Position numbers and translations under genes: made by a program. The notes beneath the pieces are model-generated. The model was not told the origin of the DNA. It worked only from the letters and a program-made list of their open reading frames with translations, and made no database searches. Source: Sesamum alatum (Eukaryota > Streptophyta > Magnoliopsida > Lamiales > Pedaliaceae). Taken from it: a stretch of 64,000 bases of DNA. Location: the NCBI GenBank assembly GCA_034509735.1, contig JACGWO010000010.1:16195193-16259192 (forward strand), read 5' to 3'. The stretch's first letter is position 1. Each line of letters opens with the position of its first letter. Positions 55,266-64,000 of the stretch are shown one piece after another.

Positions 55266-57106
55266 ACCTACATTAATAAAAATGTAAAGCAGAAATCAGC
55301 AGATGATGGTAAGGACAAGTTGAAGACTTGGTCTTTTAGTCTTTAACCCTCCCACTATTTATATGAAAGTAAGCCACTCTCAAGCGGAGTTTCGGGAAAC
55401 CATTTCCTAGTGGGCTTGGGATCCACAAGCGTAGTCTCCATGCCCCGCTTTTACAATTCACATGAAGAAAACCTCGTGGGAGATATCCAATATCATTCTC
55501 ATCCCATGAGATTTCCAAGATGTTTTGCCTCACCTATTCGCATGGTTCCGAGGACTCCAAGCGAACCATGTTACTCAGTGTTGGGCCCGACCCATCCACC
55601 AAATCATGCCTCAAACTGTCACCCCCACGACTCGTGAGACAGGGAAACAGTGAGTGCAGTCTCTTTGTTCACAACAATGGTGCAGCTTTCCCCTAGTTCA
55701 AATGTGCCACGACTCGTAAGACCACACTTGGTTAGTGGTAGCTTCCTCACCACGTTGCTGTGGATGGAAGGCTCAGACAGATCAAAATACCATTTTGATC
55801 CAAGTCCGTTTTGGGCCTAATATTTAATTTGGTCCAACCAAATGAGAGTTTAATGTACGACCGAGACCTCATCACATTACGGTGTTTTAGCATGCATAAA
55901 TATCCAATATTTAAAGCGATAAATAAATAAGCCGCATGCAGAAAACATAGCATACCCCTGTTAGGATGATCACAAGCCCAACCTATGCGACCCACTGAGC
56001 CCGCAGTGAGTCTATGGTCGGTCTAGGGTGGTCCTAAATTATTACAAAGTGATATACCCATTGTCATTCCAATGGGCCTTGCAATGCTCTTGTTTCACGC
56101 CTTGATGCTTCACTTTGGGTCTCCGACTCCATAAGCTTGTTAAAATAAAAACTTCACCAATCCTATCTACTCTCATTACAAATGAAAGTAATACATTGGA
56201 AATAATAACAAGCCTTAACATCATGAAGTTGAAATCCCGGGAGATGATAGTCCCAAAACAAGAGGCACGCAGGCCCCACCCAACAGTAATTTAAATGATC
56301 ATAAATTCATCCATACACAACGTCTAGGGCTTTTGCGATCATCCCATGTTGATCCCATCAATGCACATAACATAAGTATTCCAAATAATCATGCATAAAC
56401 CATGGATATTCCAAATATCCAAGTGATGTCCAACATCACAAAACATAAATACATAAATAATATGCAAAGATTCAAATTTCAAATTTAATGGACATTACAA
56501 ACAATGCATCCTATGCATGTATCAATCCCAAATTAATTAAGCAAATTTGATCTAAGAATAATCCAATTATTTCAAAATCAAATGTGCAAAATTAATACAT
56601 TTTTAGAATAATGTGCAGAAAAAATAGAAAATTAAATTTTTCAGAAAACGTCGAAAAACGGCCCAACTGTTGTGCCTGCCGGCCAGCCACGCGCGCGCCC
56701 CTATGCGCAACATCCGCGCGCACGGCACGCCTGCCTGCGTGCGGCCGCCCCTGCCAGCTTGCACGCTGGCAGGCACGCCGGTCAGGCCTGCGCGCAGGGG
56801 TGAGCCCGCGCGCGCCCGGCAGCCAGTGACCGGCCGGCAAGAGCGGCAGCCAACCGCTACCGTTGCTGTCCGTTTCTCCATATTTTTCAACATAATTTTT
56901 TAGCACATATAAACAGAAATAAACTGAAAACGAGCATGCAATTCTAGATCCAATTTAAGAAAATAAGCATGCCAAAACTCCATTAAATTCAAACAATTGA
57001 ATCATCATATTATTCATACATTTATGTAATCTAACATGTCATTAAAGCCATAAAAGCAAGTAGATCATGCCAAGCACATAGATCTATGCTCCTTACATCG
57101 AACCTG
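55266..57106 (-). other. Leader of element H
   Basis: Palindromes at 55626 and 55708 (the second with one change), stem-loop at 55989-56012, GC-rich island at about 56680-56865. No ORF supported. Confidence 0.75.
55989..56012 (-). promoter_or_regulatory. Leader stem-loop, element H
   Basis: Plus-strand arms GACCCACTG and CAGTGAGTC, loop AGCCCG. In the RNA strand the third pair is C-G where C and D have U-A, and the fourth is U-G where they have C-G; the nine pairs are kept. Confidence 0.68.
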
Positions 57107-57118
57107 GCTCTGATACCA
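57107..57118 (-). other. Primer-binding site of element H
   Basis: TGGTATCAGAGC on the coding strand, two bases from the LTR. Confidence 0.88.
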
Positions 57119-57120
57119 CT

Positions 57121-59346
57121 TGAAGGACAAGCGGATCCGCCTGGGAGCGCTAGCGGAAGCGAGAAAGCGTAGAAGTGCGTAAATTTAAATCAAATTTAAA
57201 TAAACGTGTTCCAAGAGGTGTACCCTTGGGTGCTCAACCGGGCGTTCGATGTAGGATGTACTAATGTTTAAAACATACATATAACACATAGGGCATAGAT
57301 GAAAAGTTAAAACTATCAAAACGTAATAAAAATCGTTGCCTTTGATGATTTTACGTATGCTCCGCTACTTGCGTTGTTCCCTTTTTCAAAATGCTCACGA
57401 AATCGAAACATATGGATTCTCCAAAGGTGATCCACACCACAGTGGAAGAAACACACGTTTTCTTTGCTAGAAGAAAACGGGTTTAGGAAGGAATCGGTTC
57501 AAGAGAATAACACTATGAATTAGTGTTCTCTTAAACCTACTTTTTTCTTCATTTTGATTCAAAATCAAGTGAAGAACACAAGTGGGAAGGGAGAGAGATG
57601 GCTGAGATTGAGCGAGGAGAGAGGGCCGAATTTTTGGTCTTCTTTTTCCTTGAAAAAGATGAATAATGATTCTATTACACAAGGTGTTGTATATACTCCT
57701 ATATATATACATAATTAATGTAATTATTGGAATGTGTCTAGGTTCATCCAAGGATGTCTAGATACATCTCAATCAATCACCATTAATTCTTCAATCAAGC
57801 CTACCAACTTTTAAGATTTGATCAAATCATACCAAAAGAGAAGCGCTTGATTGGAGTTTATTTGTCTCTTTCCAAAAGAGATAAATCAACTTACCACCTT
57901 GCATGAAGCATGGCTGATTTTAGCTTCCTCCAACGGAGCATTTCGGCCATGCTCAATATGGGAAGAAGTCCAACTTCTTCCTATTTCAAAATAGGAATTA
58001 TTTCTCCTCTCGGGTCAAAATTTAACGGATCGGGTTTTATCGTAATCCAATTACGATGAACCCAAAATTAAATCCAATTTAATGTCCACTTAAATCATTC
58101 CCGTTGATCTTTTAATCCAATCAAAAGGTCCAACATCTCAACTATCCATATTTAATCAAAAAAATCCAATTTACCGATTAAACGAGGGCTCGATACAATA
58201 TCGGCCCGTCCATCCAATAGACTATCCCTTAAGTAATCCAATTACTTGTTTATCCTTCGAAATTGACTCCAAGTTAATCTCTCAACCTCCTCGGTGAGTT
58301 GTGTGTGACCCTTTAGGTTCACCCTCAGCTAGACTTGGGCCCGTGTCCCACAAGGGCCCGTTACCATGGGTGGCTGTCTAGCAACGGTCCATGGCACTAG
58401 AGACTAGGTGAATGTTGGCGTGAACATTTAGGCGCCGATTCCGCACGGGTACGGTCCATCCGCCTACCGTCTCCCCGCCTTAGTCTACAGTATGGAATTG
58501 GGCGTCGGTTCCCATCCTTAACTAGGCATCTATGCTTAATACTCGAGACTACGTATGCTTCATTACGTCGACATAGGAAATCATTCCCTGTTCGACCAAC
58601 CACTATGGCCACAGCTTCAAACAGCATGAACGTGTCTCCGAGTGCATAGGAGATACCTCTGTCACATATTGATAGGGGACGGATCCTCTTCTTGGAATCC
58701 ACCGTCCTCGCTACACATTCTGACTGCACTGGACAAGGCTTATAATGATCATCTTACATAATGATCACCTCTCGCCAGATCCAAGATACAGCCGTCCTGT
58801 GCACGCGACTGCCATGATTCCTCAAGTTTAAGGACTACGCCTGTACTATCGGAACCGGGGAAATCCAATCATACCGACCAAGCCTCCAAGGCTTCCATAT
58901 GATGATCCCCGCGAGTCAGTCCAGTCGGCTCGACCCCAGTCGACCAACCCATCAAGATCGTGTAGGCGTCCCACGCCTGTCGCCGATGAAACACGACACT
59001 CATCCAATGATCACGACTGTTGATGCAAGTCTCAATAGGACTCTCGATGCCCTGTCTCGAGGTCCTCGAGTTGGAACGTTTCAGGCCCAACTCTAAATCA
59101 GTTGGTTTCATGACCACCATCCAATGTGTGGCCCAACTGCACGAGTTGTTAACCGTGGTCTGTGGGCTTTGTTGCGATATAAGCAAAACACTGTTTTAAC
59201 ATATGTAAAATGAGCGCAACAAAGTAGACACCAATAGTGACGAACACTCCTTTTATTCATCACATAATAATATTTCATTTACATAGAGTTGTCAAATAGG
59301 TTACAAATCGTCAAACCTATTGACTTTCTGGTTACCTATTCTAACA
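57121..59346 (-). repeat. 5' LTR of element H
   Basis: TGAAGG to TCTAACA, 2226 bp. More diverged from the E LTR than the left half of the shared LTR is. Right flank GCACG enters CACTA-like sequence. Confidence 0.94.
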
Positions 59347-59698
59347 GCACGTTTACAACGGTCAAAATATTTGTACCGATTTTTGTAACAATCATTGAAT
59401 ACTATAGATTTGGGACGGCTATTCATCCAGCTTTTAGAACGATGTGTATTAATAGCAAGAGAAGTCATTGCAAAGTCAAACAGCAATGACAAAAGTCGTT
59501 ACAACTTGTAACGGTCGAAATTTTGTAATGGCTATACGCATAGCACATTTTAGGAACGGGCCTTGTAACTATAAAAACTAAATCCATTCAGCCAAAACCG
59601 TGACATCAGTAAACTGTTTCTGTTCGAAAATTATTACAATGGTCGTGCAACAGATCGTTCCAACGAAGCCAGTACAAATCCTGTATTTTTTTGTAGTG
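59347..59698. mobile_element. Truncated CACTA-type DNA transposon end
   Basis: Ends at 59698 with TTTTTTTGTAGTG, which on the other strand is CACTACAAAAAAA, the typical terminal inverted repeat of plant CACTA (En/Spm) elements. The preceding 350 bp contain short repeated words such as ACGGTC, AACGG and ATGGTC in both senses, as in CACTA subterminal regions. The rest of the element is missing beyond the LTR at 59346. No transposase is seen, so it may be a small non-autonomous copy. Confidence 0.6.
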
Positions 59699-61320
59699 GA
59701 TATTCTATTAATTAATTAATTTGCAATTACATATCAAGTTTCAAGAAACAAAATTAAGTGTAATTAATTAATTACAATTTGTTAATATAAGTATATTGAA
59801 CAATCAAAACACTATTATTGGAGGTTACCCTGCACCCCGCTGCTTTTTGTCTCATTTATTTGAAGTATATCAACCCTTTTTTAAGGGACAAGAATTGTTT
59901 TGTGACTGCTTTTGGAGACCGATGCCCAGAGGTTCTTTGTTCACTGCCCAAGTCTTTTTCGTTTTTGGCTTTTGCCCATTGTGTGTCCTTGCTTTTCCTT
60001 TTACTGCTGCGTTTATTTTCTGCTTTACAAACTGATTCTGGAGTTCATTGAGGCTGTTGTATTGGCCTTTTGTTCTTGCCGTTGGTTTGGTTGTTGTGGA
60101 GGATTCTTTGATGACATTCAGCAAATGGGAAAGGTGTTGGTTTGGAGGAAGGACACAGAGGATTTATATCAAAACAGAATGAGAAAAAAAAAAAATTAGA
60201 AGGAAAAGGCAGGAAAAAACGGTTAAAAAAGGAGCCAAAAAAGAGGAAAAAAGTGGAAAATGGAAAAGAAAGAGAAAATGATACAAAAAAAAGGGGGGGG
60301 GGGGGGGGAAGGAAAAACTACCGAAAAGGAGTTGAGGAATAGATGAAAATTGAGGGGATTTGGTGACATTTGATCAGGAGATACTGTTTCCTTGCTCTTG
60401 CTCCAGGTGGTTTTTTCATACATGCTGCCATTTTTTCTCTTTTCCTGAACTTGGGCTGCCTTTGTTTTTCTTTTTGTGATGTGAGCTTTGTTGGGCTGCT
60501 ATCTTTGGGCCCTTCTCTCTTTTCTTGATTTTTGAGCTGGGCTTTTTTCTTTTCTGAGTCTGATTGGGACTAATGGGCTGGTCCCCTTTAGCAGGCATGA
60601 TAAATATTGCTTCCTTTTATTGGATTGATTTTTTTCAAATTTTTTGAGCCAACTTTCCAGGCCTCCATTCTGCTGGACCGCCCTCTGCTGGACAACTCCC
60701 TGATGGACCGCACCACATGCCCACGTTCCAGGCCTTCAACCAGGCTGCTGTGCTCCCTACAAAGGCAGCCTAACGGGCTGCCCATGACCTGAAGGCCCAA
60801 CCCTCGGGCTCAACGTTGGCCCAATGCATCAAACTTCACCTGGGCCGATACAGCAACCATCTGGGCCGTCAGACACATGGGCTGCGAGATAAATGGGCCG
60901 CACCACCAACTGGGCTGAACCACCATGGGCCGCACCACATGGGCTGACCTTCCTGGGCCAACTTTGCTGAATTTCCAATTATGGGCTGCCATGTTTTTTG
61001 TTTTTATTTTGATGGCCCAACTTATGTTTTTGGGCTTTCATATAGTGTAGGATGTGTGATTTTGTACAACACAATGTGTACATGTCCTTTCCGATTTTAT
61101 TTTGACGGGATGGGGATCCCGATAATTCCACATTTTTTAAAAAAAAAAAAACATAAATTAGTTAATTAACAAAAGTGAGTTATTAGGGATAATCGATTCA
61201 CTAAAAGTTAAATAACTAAACAGATAATTAATCAAATTTGTACCAGCTAATGTCCGAGCAAGGAATAGAAAAGAAGGAAAGGGAAAGGAAGGCACCTTTG
61301 CGTTCGACAAGCTCCTCCAA
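59699..61320. other. Unassigned intergenic stretch with low-complexity tracts
   Basis: No gene that I can support. AT-rich start; several short frames at 59796-60199 overlap on both strands with no family resemblance. A purine-rich tract (60165-60345) includes an A-run and 16 G in a row (60293-60308). From 60445 to 60995 TGGGCC/TGGGCT words and their complements recur every 15-40 bp. A poly-A run follows at about 61138-61151. Confidence 0.5.
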
Positions 61321-61329
61321 AAACAATAG

Positions 61330-61350
61330 TATATATATATATATATATAT
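61330..61350. repeat. AT microsatellite
   Basis: Alternating TA run of about 10 units. Confidence 0.85.
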
Positions 61351-61419
61351 CATTCCTTTGATTAATGGCATTTCAAATTTCATGCATGAGGGTGGGCAGC
61401 CACGTTGCTCGTTATACCC

Positions 61420-61420
61420 C

Positions 61421-61447
<27 letters not shown>
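61420..61447. repeat. CT microsatellite
   Basis: CT run of about 13 units. Confidence 0.85.
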
Positions 61448-61452
<5 letters not shown>

Positions 61453-62458
61453 TCATCTTTTCTTCTTTATTTTTGATAAATTTATAAAATTAACAATTTA
61501 TTCCTTAATTTCTAAACATATGTTTTAACCTTAAACACTGTATAAGGTTCCAATTTAGTTCCTAAAAAATTTGAATATTTAAATTATACCCTATAATTTA
61601 TTTTCTAGCCAATTCGTGACTTTCTAACTCCTACAAATTAAGTAATTAGTTTCATATAATTTCTTATTTATCCCCAAATTACTCAAATAAACAATTCGTA
61701 AATAATTCTCACACAAAAAGTATCTTAAAAAGGAATAGATCGTATAGGTGATAATAAATTAATTTTTCAAAGATAATATATAATATTCAATATAATAGAT
61801 AAGGGGCGTCACATATAGATATATTTCAATCTACAAAACATGATGTAGCGTGTGCACTTAAATGATTAAAAGGCACCATCAGGCATGTCCTAGTTATGGT
61901 CATTGGACTACCGTCTAGAACATAATGAAGTACTTGGGAAGAACTAAGGACTTGTTAGGTAGATGCCAATAGAGGATCGACATTGGAAAGGGTATATCAA
62001 TATCGGCTTTCAATATGTGGTGGATGATGTTATGATCTAAAATATGGTTATGTAGTTCGGCTAATTCGAGAAGTTGCCAGTGAGAAAAGTCCTAAACAAG
62101 ATATGACATCACTTCCATGATGTAAACTGTGGCTTTTGAAGCTGCAAAAGTGTTTGTTTAGATAAAAATCATATCTAAGGGTTGAGTGTGCTACCTAACA
62201 TTGTCAAACTCATAGTTTGCTTTATCTAACAATGGGGTAATCACGCAATCGTGAAAACCAAGATCACATTACAAAACCAAACAAACAAGTGAGAGTAAAT
62301 CGCATCGCATAACGTGGAATATAGCAGACTCGCTTAACAAACTCAGTTTAGGATTATGCATAATCAACATTTTGAGAAGATGGCTTATTTATTTTGTTAA
62401 TATAAGAAAAAAAATAACAAAAATAATTATAATATATATAATATAACAACAACGGTGC
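61448..62458. other. AT-rich stretch without recognisable feature
   Basis: I see no ORF, repeat end or RNA gene here. It may include the 3' part of the Mutator-like element whose transposase lies further right, but no terminal inverted repeat is recognisable. Confidence 0.4.
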
Positions 62459-62581
62459 AAGTCGAACTCAAAGAGTTCGACTTCACTGTTTTTTTATTTT
62501 TATTTTTTTATTAAATTCTGAAGTCGAACTCTTTGAGTTCGACTTCAATCATATAAAGTCGAACTCAAAAGAGTTCAACTT
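62459..62581. repeat. Cluster of three palindromes
   Basis: Three hairpin-forming units with arms AAGTCGAACTC and GAGTTCGACTT: 62459-62483 (spacer AAA), 62521-62545 (spacer TTT) and 62556-62581 (spacer AAAA, one arm mismatch). The first two are exact reverse complements of each other. They sit about 270 bp beyond the 3' end of the transposase remnant in otherwise AT-rich DNA. Confidence 0.85.
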
Positions 62582-62845
62582 TCCCTTTTTTAATTATTTT
62601 TATTAATTGTAATATTTATCATTTTAATTATTAACTTCACCAACGTATTATATTTTAATTATTTTTTCAATTGTAATTTTAATATTATTTATAACGGTTT
62701 TAATTTTAACAAATAATTTAAAAATTGCGTCGACCGAAAAAGTTATATTTACACAAAAAAATATATAATTATTAAAAAAATTTAAAAGTTAATTTATTGA
62801 AAAAAATACGATCAAATTACAATTATTATTATCTTCTACGACCCC
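62582..62845. other. AT-rich stretch downstream of the transposase remnant
   Basis: Very AT-rich, nothing recognised. Confidence 0.4.
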
Positions 62846-64000
62846 TCACGACGCATCAGCTTGTCTTAAATGGCCCTCCCTTTGTTGGTATTGTTGTCTA
62901 TCTCGCGTTTGTGCCCAATCCATCTCCTTATGAATACATGATGTTTGGCTTCTACCAGAACGAATGATGCCACGCAGAGTAGTGTCATGGACCAACTCAA
63001 ATTGAGGAACATCCCAATAATCTTTCGCCATCAAAGGATGAAAGACTTAGAATATGTTTACCTGTAACTCATTATATCATAATAGTCCTTCACCATTGAT
63101 GGGGCACTAATTCTATATGCATCGCATACCTTTTGAGCATGCGAGCACGGGATGCCGAATTGACTCCATTTGCCACATGAACATTCTCGTGTGGCAATTT
63201 TGACGACGTGAATGCTGAATCCATGTCCAGTCTGACGCTTTGTTACAACGGAGGCAGACTGTTGATGCCAGTTGTATCTCGTCATAGCATGTTCAACACT
63301 TTTTTCGAGCCAACATTGGAACAATTTGTTTGCAAAGTCCATCCACAGTTGGTTGTTGCTTAACATGACACCACTCTTTGCCATCATCTGACGAAAATAG
63401 TGGACTGAACGAGCAAATGTTATTTCCACTATTGCAGTCACAGGCAATCGACGAGCCCCTTTTAGAACTCCATTGATGCACTCGGACATGTTGGTTGTGA
63501 GAATTCTGCACCACCATCCGCCATTGTGAGAAACTGTCCATTTTTCCTTTTCAATATTGTCTAAGTACACAAATGCTTCTAATTTGTGCGCCTTTATCTC
63601 GTTCATGGTTCGATTGAACTTGTTGATTTGATATTCAGAACCAACTCTCCAACAAAGGTCCTTTAGTTCCACATTCTTGTGGCGACTATTGAAATTAGAA
63701 CATACATGCCTCAAGCAATATCTCTCCACTCCCTATGGTGGCACAAAATCCGAAATCGCTTTTACTGATTTGATGAGACCGGCATTACGGTCAGAAATAA
63801 GGCACATCCCAGACCGTCCTCTTATAATATGTTTGTTCAACATTTGAAGAAACCAAGTCCAAGATGCTTCGGATTCTTCATGGACAATAGCAAACGCAAG
63901 AGGAAGTACATGTTGATTCCCATCCATGGCAGTTGCAATCAACATTTTATGATTGTACTTTGTGTATAAATGTGTTCCATCTACACTGATGACATTGCGG
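62846..64000 (-). pseudogene. Mutator-like (MULE) transposase, 3' part, with in-frame stop
   Basis: Runs off the right edge. In one frame from the edge: VDGTHLYTKYNHKM (first catalytic Asp), ATAMDGNQHVLPLAFAIV, EASWTWFLQML and CLISDRNAGLIKS (second Asp region) to 63733. An in-frame TAG at 63730-63732 follows, then ERYCLRHVCSNF and TTNMSECINGVLKGARRLPV, and a SWIM zinc finger C-S-C-x9-C-S-H (residues 183-197 of the segment ending at 63058). A tail at 62846-63034 (GRSQTSCIHKEMD, resembling the basic GRP-x-T-R-I-x-x-E-M-D tail of plant MULEs) is in another frame or exon. It would cut and paste a Mutator-type element; the stop makes it probably dead. A domesticated gene is unlikely for that reason. 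Confidence 0.85.

Larger units (their letters stand above)
49246..59346 (-). mobile_element. Element H: Ty1/copia, second unit of the tandem array
   Basis: Internal region 51471-57120 between the shared LTR and the 5' LTR 57121-59346. All copia domains are recognisable; gag and integrase are long open stretches, RT and RNase H are broken. Same subfamily as E. The right flank GCACG lies in a CACTA-type transposon end, whereas the left border of the array lies in LTR fragment F, so the two units probably came from separate insertions. Confidence 0.87.

Noticed and set aside
59796..60199. Frames of 77-95 residues rich in Phe and Cys
   Set aside because: Overlapping frames on both strands, T-rich sequence, no recognisable domain and no splice or start context I trust.
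62459..62581. Palindromes as a CRISPR array or transcription terminators
   Set aside because: Plant nuclear context, only three units, irregular spacing and no spacers of equal length; no T-run logic as in bacterial terminators.
63034..63058. A GT-AG intron between the transposase body and its GRSQTSCIHKEMD tail
   Set aside because: The only obvious GT...AG pair gives about 40 nt, below usual plant intron length. A frameshift is equally likely, so no intron is annotated.
1..64000. tRNA, rRNA or other standard RNA genes
   Set aside because: No cloverleaf-like or rRNA-like stretch noticed; the only tRNA-related sequences are the primer-binding sites.

Overview
This 64 kb window is plant nuclear DNA, probably from a dicot, although the species cannot be fixed from the sequence. 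Bases 1-59346 are almost entirely a nest of Ty1/copia LTR retrotransposons of one broad family. They share a UBN2-type gag, a copia protease with a D-T-G site, an HHCC/DDE integrase, a YVDD reverse transcriptase and a copia RNase H. They also share LTRs of about 1.95-2.2 kb that begin TGTTAGAAT and end in TCA, a tRNA-iMet-type primer-binding site and a purine tract beside the 3' LTR. All six internal regions lie on the minus strand, so from low to high coordinate each reads 3' LTR, RNase H, RT, integrase, protease, gag, a leader of about 2 kb, primer-binding site, 5' LTR. All carry stops, frameshifts or deletions, and I see no intact host gene.

Layout: element A (1-8496, very degraded) is broken by two solo LTRs (811-2958 and 6236-8242). 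Element B (8497-31409) shares its left LTR with A. It has a solo LTR in gag (13096-15093), and its 5' LTR is split by element C. Element C (19017-31030, target duplication ATCTC) is complete at both ends and has its own solo LTR in gag (24291-26287). At 31410 an LTR fragment (F) lies in the B LTR and is itself cut by element E (from 31879). E and H (31879-59346) form a tandem LTR-internal-LTR-internal-LTR array. The central LTR looks like E at its left end and like H at its right end, so it is probably a crossover product. Element D (39690-49164) sits in the leader of E and is internally rearranged, with an inverted gag piece and a truncated opposite-strand LTR.

Right of the LTR nest are a truncated CACTA-type transposon end (59347-59698), about 3 kb of AT-rich or low-complexity DNA without a recognisable gene, a cluster of three near-perfect palindromes (62459-62581), and the 3' part of a Mutator-like (MULE) transposase pseudogene on the minus strand running off the window (62846-64000).

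The most interesting signals are non-coding. In the long leaders, a stem-loop whose arms covary between elements and a duplicated CACGACTCGTG palindrome spaced about 80 nt recur in the retained leaders. In the U3 part of the LTRs, a hairpin-like block recurs in both LTR groups, and TTGAC (W-box-like) inverted repeats sit just upstream of a TATA box. These look like selected packaging, dimerisation or expression signals that outlived the proteins. The other main theme is recombination: four solo LTRs with exact 5-bp duplications, one chimeric LTR, an array whose outer flanks do not match, and an inverted segment in D.
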